Source: Bradyrhizobium aeschynomenes (GTDB lineage: Bacteria; Pseudomonadota; Alphaproteobacteria; Rhizobiales; Xanthobacteraceae). Taken from it: DNA of 64,000 nucleotides. This document shows positions 9,525 through 18,404 of this stretch, in pieces (position 1 is the stretch's first letter; every line of letters begins with the position of its first letter). The position numbers were made by a program, and so were the translations under genes. The stretch is taken from assembly GCF_013178945.1 (NCBI RefSeq), contig NZ_JABFDM010000004.1:496001-560000 (forward strand), read 5' to 3'. Below the pieces are notes generated by a model, which was given only the letters and a program-made list of their open reading frames with translations, had not been told where the DNA came from and ran no database searches.

Positions 9525-11273
9525 TCACGACTGCGACGCAAACCCCGGATTGCCGTCGACGCCTGATAGCGTGACCTTGTTGGTCCCCGTCAGCACCAGC
9601 TGGCCATCGCGCAGATGGCTGGCGACCACGTCCCACACCGGCCTGCCGTCCTGGGCGTTCATCGACGCCCAACCCGCGACCTTGTAGCTCTTGCTGGCGT
9701 GCAGCGGATGGCCATTGTCGAGCGCAAGATCAGAGATGCGGCGGCCGATCGGCTCGGACGGCGAGCAGCGGTAGGAGAACCCGCCGGTCCTCACCATGTC
9801 GCCGCCCTGCTGCAGATACGGATCGGCATTGAAGAGATTGTCGCAGACGTCCTCGAGCACGTCCTTGATCTGAGCGCCGGTCATCCGCTGCACGTAGGTT
9901 TCGGGATAGCTGATCGCGGTCTGCGCCAGCACGTCCTCCAGCATGATGGACTGGCCCGCGAGCACGGTCGGGCCCCAGCGGAACCCCGGCGACAGCGCGA
10001 TCTCGGCATCGAGCTCGCGGCGCAGCGCCGCACAGATCAAATCGTCGGTCGCGCCTTCGAAATTGCCGCGCCGATACAGCAGCCGGTCCGACGTCGCGAG
10101 CTTCTCGCTCCAGGCCGCGACCTGCGGCTGCTGCGTCTGGTCGATCAGCGCCTGCATCGCAGGGTCCGGCTTGAGCAGCTCCGAATAGATCGGCAGCAGG
10201 CGATAGCGCGCGTCGGCGACATGGCCCTTGGCGATGTCGAGATCGAGCACGGCCAGGAATTTCCCGTTCGAGCCGGCATTGGTCACCAAGGTCGCGCCCT
10301 TGGCGTTCTTGACGGCCACGGGTTGCGGCACGGCGTCATGGGTGTGGCCGCCGAGGATGACGTCGATCCCGGTGACGCGGCTCGCGAGCTTGAGGTCGAC
10401 ATCCATGCCGTTGTGCGACAGCAGGATCACGGCATCGACCTTGTCGGCGCCGCGCAGGGCGTCGACGAGCTTCTGCAGCTCCTCCTCGCGGATGCCGAAG
10501 CTCCAGTCCGGCGTGAAGCGCCGCGGATGGGCGATCGGCACGTAGGGAAACGCCTGCCCGATCACGGCGATGCGAGCGCCGCCGATCTCCTTGATGGTGG
10601 CCGGCTTGAACACGCGGCCGGAGCCGCGGTCGAACGCCTTGGCATCGTTGAACGCGGCCTCCTCGGTCAGGAACACGTTCTGCGCCAGGAACTCGCCCTT
10701 GAAGCGCGCCAGATTGGCACGCAGCGCCTCCTCGCCATAGGTGAATTCCCAATGCCCGGTCATGGCGTCGATGCCGAGCAGGTTGGCGGCGCTCACCATG
10801 TCGGCGCCGTGCATGGCGTTGGCGAGCCCGGTGCCCTGCCAGAGATCGCCGCCGTCGAGCAGCAGCGAGCGATGATCGCCGGCGTCGGTGCGCAGCTTGT
10901 CGATCAGGGTCTTCAGATGCGCGAAGCCGCCCATCCTGCCGAAGCGCACGGCATATTTCTCGAACTCGAACGAGGTGAAGGCATAGGCCTCGGCGCTGTC
11001 GGGACGGATGCCGTAGCGGTCGAGAAAGGCGCGCTCGACCAGATGCGGCGGCTTTCCCCACATCTCGCCGATGCCGAGATTGACGCTGGGCTCGCGGAAG
11101 AACACCGGCCGCAGCTGCGCATGCGTGTCCGTGATGTGCAGGATGCGCGCATTGCCGAATTTCTCGACGTCGTACAGGCTCACCGTGTCGGCAGCGGACG
11201 CGCTGCGCAGCAGCGCCGGCGCGGCGAGCGCGGCGGCACCTGATGCTTTGAGAAAATCCCGGCGCCGAATCAT
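9525..11273 (-). CDS. soxB: Thiosulfohydrolase SoxB
   Basis: 582 residues. The Tat signal RRRDFLKASGAAALAAPALLRS directs folded export. Metallophosphatase-fold motifs match SoxB: HITDTHAQLRP, LLDGGDLWQGTG, GHWEFTYGEE (the SoxB variant of GNHE) and LGGHTHDA, then the 5'-nucleotidase C-terminal domain. SoxB is a dimanganese enzyme that hydrolyses sulfate from the SoxYZ-bound S-thiosulfonate in the periplasm. It is the last gene of the sox cluster, 109 bp after soxK. Confidence 0.95.
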   Translation of the reverse strand: MIRRRDFLKASGAAALAAPALLRSASAADTVSLYDVEKFGNARILHITDTHAQLRPVFFREPSVNLGIGEMWGKPPHLVERAFLDRYGIRPDSAEAYAFTSFEFEKYAVRFGRMGGFAHLKTLIDKLRTDAGDHRSLLLDGGDLWQGTGLANAMHGADMVSAANLLGIDAMTGHWEFTYGEEALRANLARFKGEFLAQNVFLTEEAAFNDAKAFDRGSGRVFKPATIKEIGGARIAVIGQAFPYVPIAHPRRFTPDWSFGIREEELQKLVDALRGADKVDAVILLSHNGMDVDLKLASRVTGIDVILGGHTHDAVPQPVAVKNAKGATLVTNAGSNGKFLAVLDLDIAKGHVADARYRLLPIYSELLKPDPAMQALIDQTQQPQVAAWSEKLATSDRLLYRRGNFEGATDDLICAALRRELDAEIALSPGFRWGPTVLAGQSIMLEDVLAQTAISYPETYVQRMTGAQIKDVLEDVCDNLFNADPYLQQGGDMVRTGGFSYRCSPSEPIGRRISDLALDNGHPLHASKSYKVAGWASMNAQDGRPVWDVVASHLRDGQLVLTGTNKVTLSGVDGNPGFASQS

Positions 11274-11286
11274 CGTTCGCGTCCTA

Positions 11287-11322
11287 GATCATGATGAGAT
11301 TCCACGGAATCGCATCATGATC
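11287..11322. repeat. 36-nt near-perfect palindrome between soxK and soxB
   Basis: GATCATGATG pairs with CATCATGATC (11287-11296 and 11313-11322), and inside it GATTCC pairs with GGAATC across a 2-nt loop with one A/G mismatch. The adjoining CCGTCGGAAAACCGG-type sequence to about 11370 is typical of a rhizobial REP-like element. It could reduce or modulate transcription into soxB. Confidence 0.7.
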
Positions 11323-11382
11323 TTATCCCCTTCTTCGACCATGACCCGTCGGAAAACCGGTCTCCACTTTGCGGATCGCGCG

Positions 11383-11712
11383 CTAGCGGATCTCCATCTC
11401 CTTCCAGCGCTGCTTCTCGCTGGTGGCCTGGACGATCGAGGCCTTGGCGAGCGCCTCGGCCTCCTGCGCCGATTTCAGCGCCTGGTCGAGATTGCCCGAC
11501 TCCGCCGCCTTCTTCGCAGCATTGATTGCGGCCTGGGTCACGGTCCATTGGTTGCGCAGACGTCCGGCTTCCTTGTTGGCGCTCTCGGCCGCCGCGACCG
11601 CCGCGAGATAGTCGGCTTCCGACGCGGCCCGCGCGGAGCCGGCGCAGACCGCCGACACCATCATGGCGAACACGATCTTTTTCATGACGCTTGGTGTCGA
11701 GATATATCTCAT
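11383..11712 (-). CDS. soxK: SoxXA-binding protein SoxK-like, small exported protein
   Basis: 109 residues. The ATG overlaps the soxA stop (ATGA at 11709-11712). A second ATG nine codons on gives MKKIVFAMMVSAVCAGSARA, an obvious Sec signal, and could be the true start. The mature part is an Ala/Lys/Glu-rich helical protein (AAVAAAESANKEAG, AINAAKKAAESGNLDQALKS). Small helical proteins at this place in sox operons (SoxK/SAXB) bind the SoxXA cytochrome and stimulate it. The family call rests on position, size and composition. Confidence 0.75.
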   Translation of the reverse strand: MRYISTPSVMKKIVFAMMVSAVCAGSARAASEADYLAAVAAAESANKEAGRLRNQWTVTQAAINAAKKAAESGNLDQALKSAQEAEALAKASIVQATSEKQRWKEMEIR

Positions 11713-12554
11713 GGCCGCGCTCCCGGACCTGAAACCGGCAGGCCGTTCGACACGTAGGAGAGATAATATTCGAGGTTGCGATACTCGTCCGACTGCGGCT
11801 CCAGCGGCACGGCGCGGGTCTGGCTGTTGCATGTGACGATGCGCCGGCTGATCGTGCCCATGCCGCTCCATTCCGAGCGGTAGATTGGCATTGCGTTCAG
11901 GATGCCCAGCGCCGGCGCCAGGATCTCGGCGCGGATGCGCTCGCCCGGGCTCTGCACGTGGCAGCTGGCGCAGGAGAAGTTCAGCTGGCCGCGGCGGGTG
12001 TAGAAATATTCCTTGCCCCTCTCGAACGCTTCGAGCGCGCGCGGATCGTCGGGGATCTTGATGTCGAAGCGTTTGCCGCGCGACGTGTAGGCCATGTAGG
12101 CGGTCAGCGAGGCCATCTCGTCCTTGACGTAGGAGTAAGGCTGCTCGCCATTGGCTTCGCGGCAGCGGTTCAGCGCCAGCTCGAGGGTGATGACCTTGCC
12201 TTCCTTGTCGTCGAAATACGGATAGTTCTGGCGGATGCCGATGCCGCCGTTCGCGAAACAGTCGGCATAGGTCTTGCCGTTCTTGAACGGCTTGGCGAAC
12301 ATCTCCTTGCCGGAGTCGAGCGCGAACTCGTAGGGCGGAAACTGCTCCTTCTCCTCCCACTGCTTGCGCATGTCGGCGTTCATCGAATACGGACCGTTGA
12401 CGAAATCGTCGAACGCCACCTTCGGGAACTTCTTGACGAAGTAGTCCTGGAGCGCCTTGGCGTCGGCCGCCGGGTCGGGCTTGTCCGCCGCCATGGCCGA
12501 TGCGCTCAGACCGAGCGTCGTCGCGAGAGCGAGCAGCAGGCGCAGCGCGCTCAT
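11709..12554 (-). CDS. soxA: Sulfur oxidation c-type cytochrome SoxA
   Basis: 281 residues with a signal peptide ending near SASAMAADK. Only one heme-binding motif is present, CASCH in LNFSCASCHVQ; the N-terminal cytochrome domain has lone cysteines (TYADCFANGG and LNRCREANG) in place of a second CXXCH, so this is the mono-heme type. RRIVTCNSQTR carries the conserved cysteine that ligates heme iron as a persulfide. With SoxX it conjugates thiosulfate to SoxY. The ATG overlaps the soxZ stop (ATGA at 12551-12554). Confidence 0.95.
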   Translation of the reverse strand: MSALRLLLALATTLGLSASAMAADKPDPAADAKALQDYFVKKFPKVAFDDFVNGPYSMNADMRKQWEEKEQFPPYEFALDSGKEMFAKPFKNGKTYADCFANGGIGIRQNYPYFDDKEGKVITLELALNRCREANGEQPYSYVKDEMASLTAYMAYTSRGKRFDIKIPDDPRALEAFERGKEYFYTRRGQLNFSCASCHVQSPGERIRAEILAPALGILNAMPIYRSEWSGMGTISRRIVTCNSQTRAVPLEPQSDEYRNLEYYLSYVSNGLPVSGPGARP

Positions 12555-12862
12555 TGGATCGTCGCCGTCAGGCTGTCGGTCGCGCCCTTGTTGTCGACCC
12601 AACTCACCTTGAGCTCGTCGCCCTTGGCCGCGCCCTTGAAGGCGAACTTGACGTAGGGATCCTTGGAGACCGCGGTGCCCCAATCGGCCAGGAACACGGT
12701 TCTCTCCTTGTGCGTGAAGGTGAGCTGCTGGATGTAGTGCGCCGGGATCACCTCGCCCTTGGCGTCCTTGACCAGGCCCGTGTCCATCGGATGCTGGATC
12801 AGGGTCTGGACCTCGGCGACCTCGCCGTTCAGGACCGCGCGGACGCGAATGCTTGCTGCCAT
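12551..12862 (-). CDS. soxZ: Thiosulfate oxidation carrier complex protein SoxZ
   Basis: 103 residues, the family size, with no signal peptide, as is usual because SoxZ is co-exported with SoxY by the Tat route. Family features are visible: IRVRAVLNGEVAEVQTLIQHPMDTG, IPAHYIQQLTF and LKVSWVDNKGATDS. It forms a heterodimer with SoxY, which carries the sulfur intermediate. Lies 15 bp after soxY. Confidence 0.95.
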   Translation of the reverse strand: MAASIRVRAVLNGEVAEVQTLIQHPMDTGLVKDAKGEVIPAHYIQQLTFTHKERTVFLADWGTAVSKDPYVKFAFKGAAKGDELKVSWVDNKGATDSLTATIQ

Positions 12863-12877
12863 GATCGCTCTCCTCCC

Positions 12878-13372
12878 CTAGCCGCCGCAACCGCCGACGG
12901 TGACCTTCACTTCCTTCGTCGCGCTGTAGAGCTTGCCGCCGGATTCGACGAGCGCGATCACGCTGGAGGTCTTGGCCATCTTCAGCCGGTTCGCCACCGC
13001 GGGCACCGTGCCCTCGGGGATGTGGTAGGACGCCGCCAGTGCGAACGGGTTCTCGCTGACGATGAACGAGATCGAGGTGACGTTCGGCAGCGACGTCGTC
13101 ACCGCGATCGGCACCACGCCGCCATTCTCGGCGATCTCCGGGGCATCGAGCTTGATCTTGTCGGAGGCCTCGTGGTCGCGGCCATACAGCGCCTTGATCG
13201 CCTCGCCCGCGTTCTTCTGCTTGAACGCGTCCTCCGGATATTTGTTGTCGTTGGTCGCGGCAAACACCGGCGTGGCGTGCAGCACGGCATTGCCGAGGCC
13301 GATCAGCGCGACGAGGCCGGCGCCCTTCAGGAACAGGCGGCGGTGGGCCAACGGGCCGAACGAGGCAGTCAT
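12878..13372 (-). CDS. soxY: Thiosulfate oxidation carrier protein SoxY
   Basis: 164 residues from MTASFGPLAHRRLFLKG; this ATG has GGAG six bases upstream, so it is preferred over the TTG four codons earlier. The Tat signal is HRRLFLKGAGLVALIGLG. The protein ends KVTVGGCGG, the conserved mobile C-terminal arm whose cysteine covalently carries the sulfur substrate in the Sox cycle. Second gene of the operon, close after soxX. Confidence 0.95.
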   Translation of the reverse strand: MTASFGPLAHRRLFLKGAGLVALIGLGNAVLHATPVFAATNDNKYPEDAFKQKNAGEAIKALYGRDHEASDKIKLDAPEIAENGGVVPIAVTTSLPNVTSISFIVSENPFALAASYHIPEGTVPAVANRLKMAKTSSVIALVESGGKLYSATKEVKVTVGGCGG

Positions 13373-13391
13373 GGGTGTCTCCAAACGAAAA

Positions 13392-13721
13392 TCACAGCGT
13401 TTGCAGGAAATCGACGATGGCGCTGATTTCCTGCTCGGTCAGGATGCGGTTGCGGCCGAACGGCGGCATCACCGTCAGCGGATTGCGCTTGGTCTCGTCG
13501 TTGAGGATCGCGATCAGCTCGGTACGGTCGTATTTGCTCTTGAGATTTTCCAGCTTCGGCCCGATCGAGCCCGGCAGGTCGCCGCCCTTGATCTCGTGGC
13601 AGGTCAGGCAGTTGCCCTTGCCGCGGTCGAAGGCGAGCTTCTGGCCCTCGGCGGCGCCGGACTGGGCGTGGGCGGCTGCGGACGCGGCGAGCAGGAGCCC
13701 CAGCGCCAGGGCGGTACGCAT
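13392..13721 (-). CDS. soxX: Sulfur oxidation c-type cytochrome SoxX
   Basis: 109 residues from MRTALALGLLLAASAAAHAQ (Sec signal); the frame is open 16 codons further upstream to a TTG. A single heme site CLTCH in GKGNCLTCHEIKGG and a downstream Met in LTVMPPFGRN (likely axial ligand) match SoxX. It partners SoxA as the periplasmic cytochrome complex that oxidatively joins thiosulfate to SoxY. It is the first gene of the minus-strand sox operon; the promoter should lie in the gap to 13874, shared with the divergent methyltransferase gene. Confidence 0.92.
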   Translation of the reverse strand: MRTALALGLLLAASAAAHAQSGAAEGQKLAFDRGKGNCLTCHEIKGGDLPGSIGPKLENLKSKYDRTELIAILNDETKRNPLTVMPPFGRNRILTEQEISAIVDFLQTL

Positions 13722-13874
13722 GACGGATGTGATCAAGATGAAGTTCCGACGTCTCGGTGATCCCGGCAATATAGGCGCTGCAAAGCATAAAGGCCATCGG
13801 CTGACAATGCGGCTATGGTGGCCGTCGCAACGCGGTTAACGGTGGCTGCTCAGCTTGCGGCCGGGAGTATGGCA

Positions 13875-14552
13875 ATGGCGGAATACGTCGTGGAGTTCGG
13901 CCGGGACGGCCGGCCGGTGGAACCGGATGGACGGCTGGATGCCGCCGCCTTCCACCGCAACCACCAGCCGATCGGGGCGGTGCTGGCGCGGCTGCTGGAG
14001 GGGCTGACGGGCGATGTGCTGGAGGCCGGCAGCGGCACCGGCCAGCATGTCGTGCATTTCGCCTCCCAGCATCCCGATCTGACGTGGTGGCCGAGCGACC
14101 TCAACGATGCTCACCTCGCCAGCATCGCCGCATGGTGCAGGCATATGGGCCTGCCCAACATCCGCGAAGCCCAGCGCATCGACCTGTCGGAGGCCGGCTG
14201 GGCCGCCGCGTTCCGTGCCGCCGGTGGGCCTTCGCAGCTGACGGGGATCTTCTGCGCCAACGTCGTTCACATCGCGCCCTGGTCGGTGGCGGAAGGATTG
14301 TTCGCGGGGGCCGGGAAGGTGCTCTCCCCGGATGGCTTGCTGATGCTCTACGGCCCGTTCAAACGCGACGGCAGGCACACCGCGGTCAGCAACGCCGTGT
14401 TCGACACCTCGCTGCGCGAGGGCAATCCGGAGTGGGGCGTGCGCGATATCACCGACCTCGAAGCGCTGGCGGCGCGAAACGGCCTTGCCTTGCGCGAGAC
14501 AGTGGAGATGCCGGCCAACAACATGATCCTGGTGTTCGCGCGGAATTCATAA
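13875..14552 (+). CDS. DUF938 family class I SAM-dependent methyltransferase
   Basis: 225 residues from MAEYVVEFGRDGRPV; this ATG is eight bases from GGGAG, a better spacing than the ATG two codons earlier. SAM motif I is VLEAGSGTGQHVVHFA and the next acidic motif is PSDLNDAH; LTGIFCANVVHIAPW and LMLYGPFKRDG are DUF938 hallmarks. Substrate unknown. Divergent from soxX, with no functional link seen. Confidence 0.85.
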   Translation: MAEYVVEFGRDGRPVEPDGRLDAAAFHRNHQPIGAVLARLLEGLTGDVLEAGSGTGQHVVHFASQHPDLTWWPSDLNDAHLASIAAWCRHMGLPNIREAQRIDLSEAGWAAAFRAAGGPSQLTGIFCANVVHIAPWSVAEGLFAGAGKVLSPDGLLMLYGPFKRDGRHTAVSNAVFDTSLREGNPEWGVRDITDLEALAARNGLALRETVEMPANNMILVFARNS

Positions 14553-14576
14553 CTCTTGCGACGGCATTTCCCCGAC

Positions 14577-14662
14577 CTCCGTCATTGCGAGCGCAGCGAA
14601 GCAATCCAGGCGCCGAGGAGGCGACTCTGGATTGCTTCGTCGCTTGGCTCCTCGCAATGACG
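14577..14662. repeat. Dispersed palindromic repeat, family C
   Basis: CGTCATTGCGAGCGCAGCGA and AGCAATCCAG face CTGGATTGCT and CTTGGCTCCTCGCAATGAC. This is the well-known 'rCGAAGCAATCCAG' type intergenic palindrome of rhizobia, here between convergent genes. Confidence 0.8.
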
Positions 14663-14676
14663 GCGGAGAGGTCCGC

Positions 14677-16743
14677 TCACTCCATCTCCAGCCCCACATG
14701 CCGCGCCAGAAACCGCGTGCCGAGCGTGATGAAGCTGGCGCGCTCGCGGTTGTCGGTGCCGTAGCCATGGCCGCCGGCGGCGGGCTCGTAGAAATAGCTG
14801 TCGTAGCCCATCGCCTGCAGCTTGGCCGTCATCTTGCGCGCGTGGCCGGGATGCACGCGATCGTCGCGCCGCGTCGTGGCGATCAGGATCGGCGGATAGG
14901 GCTGGCCCGGTCTGGCGGTGTGATAGGCCGAGTAGGTCTGCAGCCAGCCCCAATCCTCGTCCTTGTCCGGATCGCCATATTCGGCGATCCAGCTGGCGCC
15001 GGCGAGCAGCTTGGTGTAGCGGCGCATGTCGATCAGCGGGATGGTGCAGAACAGCGCGCCGAACCGCTCGGGATAGCGCACCAGCATGTTGGTGATCAGG
15101 ATGCCGCCATTGGAGCCGCCTTGGGCGGCGATGCGCTTCGGCACCGTGACGCCGCGGCGGACGAGATCGGCGGCGACGGCGGCGAAATCATCATGCGCGA
15201 GCCGCTTGCCGGCGTGGCGTCCGGCATCGTGCCAGGCGGTGCCGAACTCGCCGCCGCCGCGGATGTTGGCCTCGACCAGCGTGCCGCCGCGCTCCAGCCA
15301 CAGCTTGCCGAGCGCCGCATTGTAGGCGGGCCGGACGGTGTGGCCGAACCCGCCATAGGCGCTCATGTACACCGGCGCATCGCCGGTCGGCTCGGCCGGA
15401 CCGGTCTGGGTGTAGGGAATGCGCGCGCCGTCCACCGAGATCGCCTCATGGCGCGTGACGACGTATCCTTCGGCGGTGAAGGTGCGCGGCGCCTGTTTCA
15501 GCACGGCCGGCGCGCCGAAGGCCTCGATCAGCTGCAGCGTCGGCGGTGTCAGAGGGTCCTGGACATTGGCGAGCAGGTCGCCATCGCCTTCCGTCTCCTC
15601 GATGTCGAGCCGCCAGACGTCGACGGTTGCGATCGCGGGCAATCCAGGGAGCAGCCGAGAGCGCCAGCCCTCCGCTGATGGCGTCAACACCTCGAACTGC
15701 GGCTTGAGCTCGTCGAGGATCGAGAGCACCAGCCGGCTGCCGGCCCAATACAGCCCCTGCAGCGCCCGCCGCGGGCCGGGCTCGAACAGCCGAACGAACG
15801 CGCGCGAGCCGGCAAGAAATTCCGACAGCGGGATGCCCAGCACCAGATCGGCAGCATGAGTGGTCTTGCCGACGCTCCATGGCTGCCGCAGCTTCACCGC
15901 CATCCAGTCGGCATCCGCCGTCATCCAGCAGTCGGTCGGCAGGTCGAGCCTGATGCGGGCGCCGCTCGCGTCGCCGAGCCACAGATGGTGGTTGAAGAAG
16001 TCGAGCCCCTCGGAGAACCACACCCGCGCCGGCGTGACGCTGCGATCGATGCCGGCCCGCACCCAGACCGACTGGCTGTTCCCCGCGGCGAAGATCACCT
16101 TCGCCGCCTCGACCGGCTCGCCGCGCCGCCACAGCCGGACCGTGCGCGCATAGCCCGACGATGTCGCCATGCCCTCGCCGAATGCGCTCGACAGCAGCAG
16201 CGTGTCCTGGTCGAGCCAGTCGACGCTGCCCTTGGCCTCGGCCAGCGTGAAACCGTCGGCGACGAAGCGCTTCGTTGCCAGATCGAACTCGCGCAGCACC
16301 ACGGCGTCGCTGCCGCCGCGCGACAGCGCCAGGATCGCGCGCTCATGCGCCGGCGGCAGGCTCGAGACCCAGTTCAGCGCCCAGTCCTCACCTTCGTCGG
16401 CGGCGAGCCGGTCGATGTCGAGCAGGAGCTCCCATTGCGGCTCCGCCTTGCGAAACTCGGCCAGGGTGGTTCGTCGCCACAGCCCGCGCGGATGCACCGC
16501 GTCCTTCCATTGATTGTAGAGCAACCCGCCGCGCCGGCTGACCATCGGGATGTTGTCGGGGCGATCGAAGATCGCGGCCAGCAAGTCGCGATCTCGTTCG
16601 AAGCCGGCATCGCCGTAGGCGGCGAGCGTGCGCCGGTTCTGCGCCGCGACGAAGGCCAGCGCACGCTCGCTTTCGATGTCCTCGAGCCACAGATACGGAT
16701 CATCGTCTGGCGCCGCGAGAGTCGGACGGTCGTCGATTGACAT
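14677..16743 (-). CDS. Prolyl oligopeptidase family serine peptidase (S9A)
   Basis: 688 residues, full family length. The N-terminal beta-propeller begins DDPYLWLEDIESERAL; the C-terminal hydrolase domain has AAQGGSNGGILITNML (nucleophile Ser), TTRRDDRVHPGHARKM (Asp) and AAGGHGYGTDN (His). No signal peptide, so cytoplasmic. It cleaves after proline in short peptides. Divergent from an MFS gene across 196 bp. Confidence 0.92.
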   Translation of the reverse strand: MSIDDRPTLAAPDDDPYLWLEDIESERALAFVAAQNRRTLAAYGDAGFERDRDLLAAIFDRPDNIPMVSRRGGLLYNQWKDAVHPRGLWRRTTLAEFRKAEPQWELLLDIDRLAADEGEDWALNWVSSLPPAHERAILALSRGGSDAVVLREFDLATKRFVADGFTLAEAKGSVDWLDQDTLLLSSAFGEGMATSSGYARTVRLWRRGEPVEAAKVIFAAGNSQSVWVRAGIDRSVTPARVWFSEGLDFFNHHLWLGDASGARIRLDLPTDCWMTADADWMAVKLRQPWSVGKTTHAADLVLGIPLSEFLAGSRAFVRLFEPGPRRALQGLYWAGSRLVLSILDELKPQFEVLTPSAEGWRSRLLPGLPAIATVDVWRLDIEETEGDGDLLANVQDPLTPPTLQLIEAFGAPAVLKQAPRTFTAEGYVVTRHEAISVDGARIPYTQTGPAEPTGDAPVYMSAYGGFGHTVRPAYNAALGKLWLERGGTLVEANIRGGGEFGTAWHDAGRHAGKRLAHDDFAAVAADLVRRGVTVPKRIAAQGGSNGGILITNMLVRYPERFGALFCTIPLIDMRRYTKLLAGASWIAEYGDPDKDEDWGWLQTYSAYHTARPGQPYPPILIATTRRDDRVHPGHARKMTAKLQAMGYDSYFYEPAAGGHGYGTDNRERASFITLGTRFLARHVGLEME

Positions 16744-16939
16744 GGCTCAAGCTCCGCTGCGTCGTCGACGCGAGAATACCGCCGGCCTGATTAGCCGGGT
16801 GGACCGGAGCTGTCGAATCAACCGCGATGCATGGCTTGTTCCCGATCGCGCCCGTTGCCTCGGGCCCGCCCATCCCGCAATAGTGCGGCCGCACCGAGAG
16901 AGCAGCAGGGGCGCATTGCGCGCATCCGGACACATTGAG

Positions 16940-18169
16940 ATGATCGACCTGACCGTGACCGAAGATACCTCCGATGATGCCCGCGCGCGCCGCAATGTCG
17001 CCCGCCTCGCCGCTGCGCAGGCGCTGACGGGCGCCAACTCGGCCGTGATCTTCGCCACCGGCGCGATCGTCGGCGTCACCATTGCGCCGAGCATCGGGCT
17101 CGCGACCGTGCCGATCTCGATGTACGTCGTCGGCCTCGCCGCCGGCACCCTGCCGACCGGCGCGATCTCGCGCCGCTACGGCCGCCGTGCCGCGTTTCTG
17201 ATCGGCACCGGCTGCGGCGCGGTCACGGGCGTGCTCGGCTGCCTTGCCATTCTCCGTGGCTCGTTCGCGCTGTTCTGCCTGGCGACCTTTCTCGGCGGCC
17301 TCTACGGCGCCGTCGCCCAGTCCTACCGCTTCGCAGCGGCTGACGGCGCCAGTGCCGCGTTCCGGCCCAAGGCGGTGTCATGGGTGATGGCCGGCGGCAT
17401 CTTCGCCGGCCTGCTCGGTCCGCAACTCGTGCAATGGACCATGGACGTCTGGCAGCCTTATCTGTTCGCGTTCAGTTATCTCATTCAGGCCGCCGTCGCG
17501 CTGATCGCGATGGGCATCGTCGCCGGCGTCGATCTTCCAAAGCCTGAAGCCGCCGATCTGCATGGCGGCCGGCCGCTGCTCGCGATCGTGCGCCAGCCGC
17601 GCTTCATCGCGGCCGCGCTGTGCGGCACCATCGCCTATCCCGTGATGAATCTGGTGATGACTTCGGCGCCGCTGGCGATGCAGATGTGCGGCCTCACCGT
17701 GTCGGATTCCAATTTCGGTCTGCAATGGCACATCGTCGCGATGTACGGCCCGAGCTTCTTCACGGGGTCGCTGATCGCCCGCTTCGGTGCGCCCGTCATC
17801 GTCGCGCTGGGCCTGGGCCTCGAAGCGGTCGCGGCCGTCATCGGCCTGTCGGGCCTGACCGCGATGCATTTCTGGGCCACGCTGGTGATGCTCGGTGTCG
17901 GCTGGAATTTCGGCTTCGTCGGCGCCTCCGCACTGGTGCTGGAGACGCATACGTCGGCCGAGCGCAACAAGGTGCAGGCCTTCAACGATTTCCTGATCTT
18001 CGGCCTGATGGCGCTGGGCTCGTTCTCATCGGGGCAACTGCTCGCGAATTTCGGCTGGTCGGCCGTGAACCTCGTGGTGTTTCCGCCGGTGCTGCTCGGA
18101 CTGTGCGTGCTGGCCCTGGTGTGGTCGTCGAAGCGGCGGCTTGCCACCGCCGATGCAGAGAACCTTTAG
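16940..18169 (+). CDS. MFS transporter
   Basis: 409 residues from MIDLTVTEDTSDDARARR. About twelve membrane helices; RRYGRRAAFLIGTGCGA is the loop 2-3 MFS signature. The C-terminal half (LVMLGVGWNFGFVGASALV) is typical of a YcaD/MFS_1-like group often annotated as riboflavin or multidrug-like carriers. The frame is open upstream to 16628, but that part overlaps the divergent peptidase gene. Substrate unknown. Confidence 0.8.
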   Translation: MIDLTVTEDTSDDARARRNVARLAAAQALTGANSAVIFATGAIVGVTIAPSIGLATVPISMYVVGLAAGTLPTGAISRRYGRRAAFLIGTGCGAVTGVLGCLAILRGSFALFCLATFLGGLYGAVAQSYRFAAADGASAAFRPKAVSWVMAGGIFAGLLGPQLVQWTMDVWQPYLFAFSYLIQAAVALIAMGIVAGVDLPKPEAADLHGGRPLLAIVRQPRFIAAALCGTIAYPVMNLVMTSAPLAMQMCGLTVSDSNFGLQWHIVAMYGPSFFTGSLIARFGAPVIVALGLGLEAVAAVIGLSGLTAMHFWATLVMLGVGWNFGFVGASALVLETHTSAERNKVQAFNDFLIFGLMALGSFSSGQLLANFGWSAVNLVVFPPVLLGLCVLALVWSSKRRLATADAENL

Positions 18170-18208
18170 CGGATTCGTCTGCAAGAGTACCAGCGACGCG
18201 GGCGGTGC

Positions 18209-18373
18209 ACCCTCTCCCCTTGTGGGAGAGGGTGGTTTCGATGCAAAGCATCGAAACCGGGTGAGGGGTTGCCACGAGCTCCGAGCTGAATTTGCGGCGC
18301 GAACCCCTCACCCCAGCGAGTTCGTAGCTATCAGTCGCGTAGCCCTCTCCCACAAGGGGAGAGGGCGCAGTCA
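18209..18373. repeat. Dispersed intergenic palindromic repeat, family B
   Basis: The arms CCCTCTCCCCTTGTGGGAGAG and CTCTCCCACAAGGGGAGAGGG enclose GTTTCGATG / CATCGAAAC and CCCCTCACCC pieces. It fills the gap between convergent genes and may also serve as a bidirectional transcription end. Confidence 0.85.
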
Positions 18374-18404
18374 TGAGCACCGTAGCAGCACCGGCTGCGC
18401 GCGC

